This document shows, piece after piece, positions 24,001 to 29,480 of a stretch of DNA of 64,000 nt. Positions within the stretch are counted from its first letter, which is position 1. The number at the start of each line of letters is the position of its first letter. The stretch comes from Sphaerolaimus hirsutus (Eukaryota; Nematoda; Chromadorea; Monhysterida; Sphaerolaimidae): contig OZ038451.1 of assembly GCA_964036195.1 (NCBI GenBank), forward strand, positions 4,158,529 to 4,222,528. The letters are read 5' to 3'. The position numbers were made by a program, and so were the translations under genes. Under the pieces are notes generated by a model. That model was not told the origin of the DNA, made no database searches, and was given only the letters and a program-made list of their open reading frames with translations.

Positions 24001-24504
24001 ACACTGATACTTTGGTGGTTGTTGATTGAGGGGGCACGCCTTGGTCGGTAGCCGTTGCCTGAGTGGGTGGGAAATTTATTTATTGGTTTACATTTATAAA
24101 TAATTCACTATTTTACGCGTACCATTTACTAAATATTCTACAAACACATCTTAAATCACCCCAATCATTGAGGGAAAATTGATTGAAGTTTCTAGGTTTT
24201 TGTAACATTTCACGATAAAAATATTTACAAATACTTATATCAAAAATATTTCAAAAATTTATAATCCGATAGCAAAACCCACCCGCAATTCATACACATC
24301 CTTCACAGGCAGCGGCCCAACTGCATAAATCATGCCAGTATCTGGTTCAATCTCAAATTTCCCGCCAATGTTCTCGTCGAAGTCCAGACTGTATCTGATC
24401 TGCGCGTTGTAGCCGGTGTCCGCGTCGGCGGCGAACACCCGGCCCACGGGGCTGCGCGCGTCAGCGGAAAGAACCTGCGTATCGAAGTTGTGCTTTGCAA
24501 CCAC
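8693..24504 (-). CDS. Giant cadherin gene (Fat/Dachsous-like), internal part, 25 exons recovered
   Basis: A transmembrane adhesion protein built of cadherin (EC) repeats is inferred; such proteins bind one another through Ca2+-rigidified repeats. Exons were joined by GT-AG sites, and all 24 junctions agree in phase, giving about 1,717 codons. Linker motifs such as DVNDNAPVF, DANDHAPVF, DINDCAPVF and DVSDNAPVF, repeat starts like VSVPEN, and LDRE/LDFE segments give roughly 15 EC repeats. No signal peptide, EGF, laminin G, membrane segment or cytoplasmic tail is present, so both gene ends are missing, probably across the gaps. Several linkers are degenerate (RPRDAPPKF, AVNRAMPVF, REKVPRF). Size suggests Fat, Dachsous or a related large cadherin; the subtype cannot be decided. 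Introns are loaded with MITEs, and two introns consist entirely of one. Confidence 0.93.
9447..9625 (-). CDS. Cadherin exon 24
   Basis: Encodes LLAYKLSTHAGTSQL, FSIDSHSGDVTIISNLDRE and FAVTANSAINRDVRS. Acceptor CCGCAG|GTCTC, donor GCGAGT|GTTTGA; phase 1 in, 0 out. Confidence 0.88.
9689..9885. repeat. TTGACA-type TIR repeat in intron 23
   Basis: CTAGTTGACAACGATACT on the left and GTCGTTGTCAACTAAATAG on the right are inverted ends of the same repeat family seen at 18930-19260 and 21853-22140. Confidence 0.6.
9967..10303 (-). CDS. Cadherin exon 23
   Basis: Encodes LHAHDADSGSRIEYIL, LDSKTGRLTVAESL, FRLRASDLGNPPL and the degenerate linker VREKVPRFE. Acceptor TTTCAG|CTG, donor GATG|GTGGGT; phase 0 in, 1 out. 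Confidence 0.92.
10511..10642. mobile_element. CCGTATT-TIR MITE in intron 22
   Basis: Begins TACCGTATTTCCTCG and ends CGAGGAAATACGGTA. The interior is mostly G-runs of up to about 12. Confidence 0.85.
10878..11034 (-). CDS. Cadherin exon 22
   Basis: Encodes IPLVATDGNGARAF, then VSVLDVNDNAPVF, a textbook calcium linker, and EVAVSANATVG. Acceptor CCCCAG|GATT, donor ATGGAG|GTGCGG; phase 2 in, 0 out. Confidence 0.95.
11156..11286. mobile_element. CCGTATT-TIR MITE in intron 21
   Basis: Runs from TACTGTATTTTCTTG to CGAGGAAATACGGT with short C-runs. Confidence 0.75.
11497..11607 (-). CDS. Cadherin exon 21
   Basis: Encodes FGGGSNLQQFGPFRLGPLSG and ALPLDRETAPTY. Acceptor TTTCAG|TTTC, donor TACAG|GTAATT; phase 2 at both ends. 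Confidence 0.9.
11842..11970. mobile_element. Introner-family MITE inside intron 20
   Basis: GGGCAGTCCCGAGCCCTG on the left and CGGCTCGGGACTGCC on the right, flanked by CCAG on both sides. It lies within the larger intron between exons 20 and 21. Confidence 0.75.
12015..12252 (-). CDS. Cadherin exon 20, with GCGCCA-like insert in the linker
   Basis: Encodes SAHPTSLSLNISASDG, then VFSAYTTLAVGVQ, then RRQYGAGAGAMAPVFERNRY and ALVNENEAGS. Acceptor TCCCAG|GCT, donor TATAG|GTGACA; phase 1 in, 2 out. The expected DxNDN calcium linker is replaced by YGAGAGAM, encoded by DNA of the dispersed GCGCCA type. Confidence 0.88.
12282..12417. mobile_element. Small TIR repeat TAGGGTTCAAACGGGA
   Basis: Near-perfect inverted ends TAGGGTTCAAACGGGACC and GGTCCCGTTTGAACCCTA surround CGGGAC repeats. 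One-ended relatives with CGGGAT repeats are near 13600-13740 and 18350-18505, all in introns of this gene. Confidence 0.65.
12658..12823 (-). CDS. Cadherin exon 19
   Basis: Encodes GQFVAVVSASDRDTVTANPD and FDIDGKNGLVTLARGF. Acceptor GCGCAG|GGG, donor GCCG|GTAAGT; phase 0 in, 1 out. Confidence 0.88.
13165..13388 (-). CDS. Cadherin exon 18
   Basis: Has no start codon but is clear when joined: FSISPSTGKITLARRLDFES, VVARDSSPT, VSDNAPVFERLRY. Acceptor TTTCAG|TTTTC, donor GTTAAG|GTGCGT; phase 1 in, 0 out. Confidence 0.93.
13786..14076 (-). CDS. Cadherin exon 17
   Basis: Encodes TIRIRSPLDRETISSYNL, TVTDANDHAPMFNRS and VSVPENVPVGS, ending HLSDGPDAK. Acceptor TTCCAG|GCACC, donor CAAGT|GTGAGT; phase 1 at both ends. 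Confidence 0.94.
15372..15593 (-). CDS. Cadherin exon 16
   Basis: Encodes TPPLSTRAKVNIKAVNRAMP, VFRKAFYTAQISEDS and FELDYVTG. Acceptor TTCCAG|GCACC, donor ACTG|GTGAGG; phase 1 at both ends. The linker AVNRAMPVF lacks the usual Asp residues. Confidence 0.9.
15928..16195 (-). CDS. Cadherin exon 15
   Basis: Begins with a calcium linker DINDCAPVF, then AIDLDSDENGRVKYSIESGG and YELIVVATDLG. Acceptor TCCCAG|GAC, donor TTGG|GTAAGT; phase 0 in, 1 out. Confidence 0.94.
16575..16797 (-). CDS. Cadherin exon 14
   Basis: Encodes PILQLQTVGTMLGEHVTYSL and VPLDREKTPNVKLVVAARDQ. Acceptor TCGCAG|GCCC, donor GTGCAG|GTGAGG; phase 2 in, 0 out. Confidence 0.9.
16976..17181 (-). CDS. Cadherin exon 13
   Basis: Encodes VAISVYDGVHTTYGR, an unusual Ser/Gly-rich stretch (SGSESSSGSGSGSP) and then FRRNDYTVSVVENV. 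Acceptor TTGCAG|GTG, donor GATAG|GTCCGT; phase 0 in, 2 out. The Ser-Gly insert replaces the usual calcium linker. Confidence 0.88.
17292..17464 (-). CDS. Cadherin exon 12
   Basis: Encodes GVRLTQAVCKDID, then FGIEPKTGVIRTKLD and YKLEIFE. Acceptor TTACAG|GCG, donor GAG|GTGGGT; phase 1 in, 0 out. Confidence 0.9.
17504..18187. mobile_element. AGGGTTGG-TIR element in intron 11
   Basis: Bounded by TTAGGGTTGGAAAA and GGCCAACCCTAG, with A/T-runs and AACGTTTT motifs inside. The core near 17880-17960 resembles 27535-27640, which belongs to the related element interrupted by the LTR retroelement. Confidence 0.6.
18570..18914 (-). CDS. Cadherin exon 11
   Basis: The largest exon (345 bp). Reads DSIVLSHNGSLPLVLRATDLD, then YFTVDFSTGAVRT, LDFEQSSIYRFSVRASD and DVNDVPPEL. 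Acceptor TCGCAG|ACT, donor GGCGG|GTGGGT; phase 1 at both ends. Confidence 0.93.
18930..19260. repeat. TTGACA-type TIR repeat in intron 10
   Basis: Contains GTTGACACCAATTTCGCTGTCAACTAG at the right edge and GGATGTCAACTAAATAACAC near 19087. The same phrases occur at 9689-9885 and 21853-22140, all in introns of this gene. Confidence 0.5.
19311..19439 (-). CDS. Cadherin exon 10 (acceptor side of introner intron)
   Basis: Encodes ADLSGSQYGMAVVHVHVSD then DANDHAPVFDE and GSVQENAP. Acceptor CCCCAG|GGGCCG, donor GCTG|GTTTGT; phase 1 at both ends. Confidence 0.93.
19440..19630 (-). mobile_element. Introner-like MITE forming a complete intron (191 bp)
   Basis: The intron between exons 9 and 10 is a near-perfect palindromic element. 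On the minus strand it runs from TGCCAGTCCCAGACCCTGT to ACAGGGTCTGGGACTGCC, with the centre near 19525 (GGCAACCGAGTTGCC). CCAGG is present on both sides and supplies the G of the donor and the AG of the acceptor. Removing the intron leaves one CCAGG and keeps phase 1, so the element behaves as a ready-made intron. Confidence 0.92.
19631..19769 (-). CDS. Cadherin exon 9 (donor side of introner intron)
   Basis: Encodes VHPSSGLVFLALPLDFESAP and NFTVLAST. Acceptor CATCCAG|GTG. The donor CCACCAG|GTGCCAGTCCC lies at the edge of a MITE; phase 1 out. Confidence 0.93.
19905..20055. mobile_element. Introner-family MITE, diverged, inside intron 8
   Basis: GGAGGCCCTGTAAATGTAAAG on the left and CTTTACATCGTCCTGGACTC on the right form a foldback of the CAGTCCCAGACCCTG family. 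It occupies part of the intron between exons 8 and 9. Confidence 0.6.
20114..20249 (-). CDS. Cadherin exon 8
   Basis: Encodes LSYSVTVSEDVPVGGLVLEV to YAATVFQ. Acceptor CCGCAG|GCT, donor TTTCAG|GTGGGG; phase 2 in, 0 out. Confidence 0.9.
20600..20745. mobile_element. Introner-family MITE, diverged, inside intron 7
   Basis: Contains the family phrases GAGCCTGTCAAATGTCATGCAAAGTG and CCAGGGCATTTTACATTACA as a foldback. Here it is only part of the intron between exons 7 and 8, starting a few tens of bases after the donor. Confidence 0.65.
20762..20960 (-). CDS. Cadherin exon 7
   Basis: Encodes GNTENYYSIDSVSGEVSLA and SVKATDQGEP, ending with the degenerate linker VRPRDAPPKFE. Acceptor CCTCAG|GCAAC, donor GAGAG|GTGGGG; phase 1 in, 2 out. 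Confidence 0.9.
21315..21442 (-). CDS. Cadherin exon 6 (acceptor side of introner intron)
   Basis: Completes the linker as RFLINHFEVKVGADTIVG and continues to VDGDSGLNGVVRYAIVS. Acceptor CCCCCAG|GTTTTT, donor TCCG|GTTGGT; phase 2 in, 1 out. Confidence 0.92.
21443..21637 (-). mobile_element. Introner-like MITE forming a complete intron (195 bp)
   Basis: The whole intron between cadherin exons 5 and 6 is one near-palindromic element. Its minus-strand start is TGACAGTCACGGACCCTGT and its end is ACAGGCTCTGTGAGTGCCC. CCAGG flanks it on both sides. The donor GT uses the last G of the left CCAGG and the first T of the element, and the acceptor AG lies in the right CCAGG. Splicing therefore leaves one CCAGG and an open frame (phase 2). 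Confidence 0.88.
21638..21792 (-). CDS. Cadherin exon 5 (donor side of introner intron)
   Basis: Encodes LDATTGRLSVSAPLD to VTVTDVNDKQP, an EC repeat end with a good calcium linker. Acceptor CTCAG|CTT. The donor GCCCAG|GTGACAGTC is formed at the edge of a MITE; phase 2 out. Confidence 0.93.
21853..22140. repeat. TTGACA-type TIR repeat in intron 4
   Basis: CTAGTTGACATCGAAATTC on the left and GAATTTGCGTTGTCAACTTG on the right are inverted ends. A shared inner phrase, TTAATTATGGGATTTCAACT, also occurs near 19200 in reverse. Confidence 0.6.
22227..22436 (-). CDS. Cadherin exon 4
   Basis: Starts LNIHTSRMPPRRPQF and continues with YEVSVPENASPGDVVIEL, a canonical EC start. Acceptor TTTCAG|CTG, donor AAG|GTAATT; phase 0 at both ends. 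Confidence 0.9.
22776..23170. repeat. C/G-run and GCGCCA repeats in intron 3
   Basis: Contains GGCGCCAGCGCCAAGAAGTATTGGCGC near 22890 and two G-run/C-run stretches with the phrase GGCGAACGGGGGGGCGGC, mirrored around 22800 and 23120. It looks like a further inverted-repeat element. No coding sequence. Confidence 0.5.
23231..23370 (-). CDS. Cadherin exon 3
   Basis: Encodes GNDEGVFSIVRDRGEI and YELTVSASDG. Acceptor CCTCAG|GCGG, donor GATATGAAT|GTCGGT; phase 1 in, 0 out. Confidence 0.88.
23629..23804. mobile_element. Introner-family MITE inside intron 2
   Basis: GGGCAGTCCCAGACCCCGTAAAATTCC to TTTCACAGGGTCTGGGATTG, foldback structure. It starts about 30 bases after the exon-2 donor but does not make up the whole intron. 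Confidence 0.75.
23833..24058 (-). CDS. Cadherin exon 2
   Basis: Reads ATATDQGVPPQS to ASDPDGDAVWFDII. Acceptor ACTCAG|GCA, donor ATTG|GTTGGT, phase 0 in and phase 1 out. Where the DxNDxxP linker should be, the exon reads SANGAPKLNAKSGAG. The DNA there resembles the dispersed GCGCCA repeat. Confidence 0.88.
24283..24504 (-). CDS. Cadherin exon 1 of those recovered
   Basis: Encodes the body of an EC repeat with AADADTGYNAQIRYSL and FEIEPDTGMIYAV. The donor is CGG|GTGGGT in phase 0. The acceptor is uncertain, so the upper boundary is approximate. Confidence 0.8.
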
Positions 24505-24899
24505 TTGGCGAAATTTGACGAAAATTTAACATAATGAGGTTTCAGGTCGGGGCGGTATTGAAAATCGAAATCGACTTTATACGACCCCCCTGACCCGAGA
24601 TAGGGGGGGTCTATAAAAAGACCCATTTTTCGATTTTTTTCGCTGTCACCCGAACACGCGAACTTTGAATGTCAATAACTCCGTCATTTCACGACCGATT
24701 TTGTTCATTCAACTTCTAAAATGAAGAAAAATCTTTGGAGATTCCATTTTTGAGGTCATTTAGGTGATGTACAGTTGCGGTCATATCGATTTGACCCAAT
24801 TTCTGAATGCCAAATTTTGAGCAAAATTTTTTTTTTTGAACATGCTATCATATACTCTTGGTCAAGAGAAACAACATAAAAAAAATTAAGTCGATATCT
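24505..24899. other. No gene recognised
   Basis: AT-rich unique-looking sequence between the first recovered cadherin exon and the gap. No exon with cadherin motifs was seen, but upstream exons must lie here, in the gap or beyond. Confidence 0.5.
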
Positions 24900-25099
24900 N
24901 NNNNNNNNNNNNNNNNNNNNNNNNNNNNNNNNNNNNNNNNNNNNNNNNNNNNNNNNNNNNNNNNNNNNNNNNNNNNNNNNNNNNNNNNNNNNNNNNNNNN
25001 NNNNNNNNNNNNNNNNNNNNNNNNNNNNNNNNNNNNNNNNNNNNNNNNNNNNNNNNNNNNNNNNNNNNNNNNNNNNNNNNNNNNNNNNNNNNNNNNNNN
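24900..25099. other. Assembly gap (200 N)
   Basis: Exactly 200 N, a scaffold join of unknown true size on the 5' side of the cadherin gene. Confidence 0.99.
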
Positions 25100-25401
25100 A
25101 TTTTACTTTTTATTGAATAAAATGAATGAGATTGGAGTGTAGGGAACATGAAAATATAAATTCAGGCGCCCAATTCTACAAGTCGACAAGTTCAACAGGG
25201 GTCTCCATGCGGGGGTGCCCCTAAATCACCCAGCTATCCTATCTATTGGGAGGCATGTTTTTGGCTATTATTCCCTATTTTGAGCCCCCCTCTTATTGCT
25301 AAGCTATCTATCTATTTATGTGGAGCAAATTTTAGCGATTTTCCCCAATTTTTACTCCCAAAATTTTTACTTGCAAAAACTCCACAACATGCGATTTTGA
25401 G

Positions 25402-26485
25402 TACCGTATTTCCTCGAAATACCCCCCCTTGAAATACCCCCCCCCCCCTCGTTTGACCCCCCCCCCCTCTCGAGACCACTATGAAACAATCACCCCCCCC
25501 TCGAAATACCCCCCCCCCCCAAATTGGGTGTAAAGGGAACGTACATGACAATAACTGTAGTTTGTGTTCAGTGTACTGCAGAACACACGTTTAAACAATG
25601 TCGGTATCACGTTAGAACAGTGTACATACCATCTAAAGTCGGCGGACATTTCACCCTACAAAATCGGAGAGTTAGAATTCGCTCGCGAATAGAGCGAACA
25701 CAAAACTTGGGTCCCACCCGGACGCTCGGAATTGAAAAAGAAAAAAGTATTAAAAGAGAAATGGACGCTTCGCCGTGTCCGTGCGTGCACGCCGCCCGTT
25801 TCAACGTTTCGTTTCAACGTTGTCCGTTGGAAGCGAAAAAATTTGACTGTTTTAATGACCCTTTTACCGTTTTTGTTAATTTTTCATTCGTTGGCTCTGT
25901 TCCAATGGAAGAGTCCCCATATGATAACTTGGCAGCCAGCCAAAATTGCGAAATCCGCTATAAATGTAAATAAAAAAGGCTAACACTAACTATATAACCA
26001 GGTATATAAACAAAAATAGCGATTATAAAGGTGGAAATTGGCAAAGTGGAGCAACTTTTAACGATTTTTGCCTAACTTTGACTTTTCACTCGCGTTTGTA
26101 TAATACGCAACTGGAAACTGGGATAAGAGCCAAGTTTTCATACGTGATCCGATCCATTCCAATCATAAAAATATTGCGTCACAATAATGACGACATGCAC
26201 TCTCCACTGGAGAGACTGACGCAAATGTTTGTAGGGCGATACGTCTGCCGACTTTACATACTAATATTAGTCTACAGAACCTTATAAATGGCGGTTTTTG
26301 TTGCATTTTTCGACGTCTGCGTACGTTTCAGACGACAATTTCGTACTTGGTTTTCGTAAATGTTCTTGTGAAATAATAACCCCCCCCCCCTCGAAATACC
26401 CCCCCCCCCCTCGTTTGACCCCCCCCCCTCTCGGGACCACTATGAAACAATCACCCCCCGGAGGGTATTTCGAGGAAATACGGTA
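25402..26485. mobile_element. Long CCGTATT-TIR element (1.08 kb)
   Basis: Starts TACCGTATTTCCTCG and ends CGAGGAAATACGGTA, each followed or preceded by C-rich blocks with GACCACTATGAAACAATCACC. The interior (25530-26340) has ACCATCTAAAG and GGTTTTTGTTGCATTTTT, also seen in the 6493 and 59904 copies, so this may be a longer member of the family. The longest ORF (25524-25973, 149 codons) shows no recognisable domain. Confidence 0.7.
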
Positions 26486-27287
26486 CCTAAATCGCATTTT
26501 AAGTTTAATTTCCAATTCATGGCCTTTGATGCGTGTTCAATACGGCTCGCGCATGCCTACCATAAAGTTCCACATGTTGACAATAAAGTGTCAAATTTCA
26601 GTCTCCGCACTAAATGTATATGTGAAAAACAGGGTTCCACAAAATCCCATTTGGACAGTTCAGGAATGTTTTGGTGAGGGAAATGGACTTGTCGACTTCT
26701 TGCATGCGAGAACATTTTTGTTTCCTTGTGGCAATTTATGGACTTGTCGACATTAATCGGTGTCTATAGTGGACGTTACTCGTTTCTTACTTATATTTAT
26801 CTTGTCCCAACAAAAAAGGCTGCACAAGGTGGACTTGTCGACTTTTAGCCCAAAATTAAGTGAACTTGTTGACTTCTTGCCCCATTTTTTTCTCTCCATT
26901 TTCCCCAAAAAATGTCAAATTTGACATTGTCATATGGGGCATGTGAGGTCAAATAATTTGTGGAAAGTTATTAAAAATGTGCGGGAGTAGCCCAAAATGA
27001 TGTTTCCGGGGCTAACTCGTAATTTTCAAAATTGGATTTGTCGACTTTTAGCATTGGACGCCTCAATTCAGTGATCGCTTGACGACGAGAAACGGAGGAC
27101 TGAAACTCTTATTTTCACTGTTCTATGTTACTTCTAGTTGGTATTTTATTAGGTTTCATTAGGTAGAATAGGTTTATGTAGGGTAGGTAGGAATATGTAG
27201 TTATTGCCTTTGATTGTTGTAGTCTGCCGCAATAAAGATTCTGTTTGATTTGATTCACATAAACATCAAACAATGTTACCTATATAC
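26486..27287. repeat. Dispersed repeat, no gene
   Basis: Phrases around 26680-26950 (CTTCTTGCATGCGAGAACATT, AAAAAAGGCTGCACAAGGT, GGCATGTGAGGTC) recur at 62568-62810. The right part ends with GCCGCAATAAAGATTCTG, a possible poly(A) signal of a decayed retrotransposon. Nothing coding was recognised. Confidence 0.45.
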
Positions 27288-27677
27288 TAGGGTTGGGAAT
27301 CTCAAAATTTTCGGTTCCGGTTCTCGGTTCTCGGTTCCAAAAGATTTCGGTTCGGGTATCGGTTCTCGGTTCCTGAAAATTTTCGGTTCCGGTTCTCGGT
27401 TCGGTTCTTAAACTCGGTTCCGGTTCGGTTCTTTCGGTTCTAAAATGATCAAAATTTCGGTTCCGGGTAATAAAATAACCGGGTATCGGGTAATAATCGG
27501 CTGAATAACAGAAAAACAATATACCGGCCCAAGTTTACATGTGTAAGCACATTGGTTGGATATTTCATACTACAGGAGCATATCACAGCTTATTATTTCA
27601 TGGTAGAATGCAGAAATCAGAGTTGTTATACTAATACTGGTATTTAAAAAAGTGTAAAAGCAAACATAGACGTTTTC
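27288..27677. mobile_element. AGGGTTGG-TIR element, left half, split by the LTR element
   Basis: Begins CTAGGGTTGGGAATCTC followed by GGTTCCGGTTCTCGG repeats. The matching right half (45244-45932) ends GGTTCCCCAACCCTAC after the same repeats. The LTR retroelement therefore inserted into an older MITE. Confidence 0.75.
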
Positions 27678-27681
27678 TGTA
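27678..27681. repeat. Target site duplication, left (TGTA)
   Basis: TGTA directly precedes the 5' LTR and is repeated directly after the 3' LTR (45240-45243). Four bases fits Ty3/Gypsy integration. Confidence 0.9.
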
Positions 27682-28521
27682 TGTAGGTGGAAATATGGCT
27701 AGCTAATCATGCGTAAAAACGTAACGACAATTCTGTGCAGACACTCCGACGACTCGAGAACGACCATGTGTGACCGAATGACGGCCCGCGGTGCACAGGG
27801 AAGTCACAGTGAACGTGCGGTTCGCTGTGCACTGCAAATCCGCCAACGAAGCCGCAGCCCCAGGACGGTACGCCCGAATGGACACTACTGCGGCCATGAA
27901 TTTATTAATTATTTCTTTTCCGTTAATTACGTAATTACTTCCCGTGTGATGCTAATTTTTCTTTTTTATTTCATGTTTCATTAATTAAGCTAATTAGGTT
28001 ACCCGCATTTTGAGTTAATTAAGTGATTACTTTCAATTTTTTTTTAAATGCATTTTCCAACATGTACTTTCGAATGTTATAATTTTTAGATTTTATCAAG
28101 TTTACATATTTGGTTAAAAGGGTGTAGTGTCTGGGAATGGTTTAGAAAGGCTTTTAATGTTTCTAGTTAAGCTAAAAGGTGTTGACTCTGTTAAACGCTT
28201 AGACGCCCCGATAGATAACATTCAGAAAATTCCCCGACCAAGTGCATTTTTATTTAGGACTAGGTAATGGGTGGAAAAGTGGCAAACAGCAATTATTGTC
28301 AACATGCGACTGCAAGACACATGCAGAGCACAGTTTACAGTGAAGAGCACAGCAGTGCCAATTAATTATTCCCATCACCCAGGGTGATTGGCAAACTCAC
28401 AAGTGCTAGTGTTTTTGCAGCGTGTGTTCAGGCCCAAAGTTCCAACCCTTACCCGGCAATGCAATAACCTTGAACAACCCCCGCAAATGAGCGTTCTTTC
28501 TGTGGCCTTGGTCGGGCGCGC

Positions 28522-28528
28522 TATAAAA
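28522..28528 (+). promoter_or_regulatory. TATA box of 5' LTR
   Basis: TATAAAA within GCGCGCTATAAAATATTTTT. It is the only strong TATA box in the LTR and is placed about 450 bp before the AATAAA signal. The 3' LTR equivalent is 44400-44406. Confidence 0.65.
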
Positions 28529-28971
28529 TATTTTTCACCTAAAGGGGCGCAGGTTGATAACACGTGTCACACCACCTGCTCTAGATTGTACCGTAACCTC
28601 TGAATAGAAACCCAGTTTCCGACACTCACCTTTGAGATAAATTGCATTTTAATTACGTCATTGATAATCACAGTTACCTTACGTTTGGTTCAATTCATGT
28701 TTGTACCCGTTTTATTTAATTAGTTATTTTTTCCCGCACTTAATTAAATTACTTGTGCCTTGTACGCTATGTTAACAGTTTTCCAGTGATCATTGATTTC
28801 GCCTTATTAATTCGCTCATTACGGTTAATTGTTGTGTCTTTGATTTAGTATTCATTTCGCTTATGGTAGATTTTGGTGATTATAAAGCGCGCTGATTTTA
28901 CATTTTTTTACCCACTAGAGGCTATACGACTCACTTGAGCTATTGTGAAATTGACTCTGATTATATTGCTA

Positions 28972-28977
28972 AATAAA
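28972..28977 (+). terminator. Poly(A) signal of 5' LTR copy
   Basis: AATAAA within GCTAAATAAAGTTCCCGTG, marking the probable end of R. The functional copy for the transcript is in the 3' LTR at 44850-44855. Confidence 0.6.
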
Positions 28978-29120
28978 GTTCCCGTGAATCCAACTTGGTC
29001 CCCCTGAAGTATACTAACTGCTTGAATTTTAATTTGAATTTTATTAATTTTGGCTTTACTTTAATTACGGCTTATTAACAATTAATCGAAGTAAACCGCC
29101 GGCTGCAGTTACGAAAAGGG

Positions 29121-29130
29121 ATTGGTAAGT
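29121..29130 (+). promoter_or_regulatory. Candidate splice donor in U5
   Basis: ATTG|GTAAGT matches the metazoan 5' splice-site consensus and is upstream of all ORFs. It could feed a subgenomic RNA for a downstream ORF. No transcript evidence is available. Confidence 0.45.
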
Positions 29131-29367
29131 TGCCGTGTCCGTCCTCAGGAACTGTCAGGACCCCAAGGGGTACTGGCGCTGTTCCTGATTTGCGTGTAAA
29201 ATCCCCGTACCATAAAAACAATCATTTATTTAATTACGCACGCAATTAGAAGCGCAAAGGGACCGGAATTTACAATTCTCTGCCGCGGCAAATTTCGACG
29301 GGTGGCGTATTTTTGTGGTAAAAACGGAAACTAGTAAAATTAGTAAAAACGTAAAATATCTGACAAC

Positions 29368-29385
29368 TGGTAGCGTAGCGAGTGG
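29368..29385 (+). other. Primer binding site
   Basis: TGGTAGCGTAGCGAGTGG begins two bases after the LTR. It starts with TGG, complementary to a tRNA CCA end, as expected for minus-strand priming. I could not name the tRNA. Confidence 0.7.
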
Positions 29386-29480
29386 TTTCCTAAGCAAGCC
29401 ATAAAGTTTTCTGTCCGGGGCGCCTGATCAACGCCTCTACAAAAAACGGCTTCACGGATAACGAATCACCCCAAAGGGAA

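Larger units (their letters stand above)
27682..29365 (+). repeat. 5' LTR (1684 bp)
   Basis: Starts TGTAGGTGG, ends CTGACA. A TATA box lies at 28522-28528 and AATAAA at 28972-28977, so U3 is about 27682-28550, R about 28550-28995 and U5 the rest. A consensus splice donor ATTG|GTAAGT is in U5 (GT at 29125). Compared with the 3' LTR it carries four extra bases (AAAC) near 29328. Confidence 0.96.

Noticed and set aside
25524-25973. 149-codon ORF
   Set aside because: It sits inside a CCGTATT-TIR element, and related text in other copies is not open in the same frame; no domain seen.
27709-27984. 91-codon ORF present identically in both LTRs (also 43587-43862)
   Set aside because: It lies in U3, upstream of the TATA box, and its conservation is explained by LTR identity.
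29368-29390. tRNA-like text (GGTAGCGTAGCG)
   Set aside because: Position two bases after the LTR and the TGG start identify a primer binding site, not a tRNA gene.
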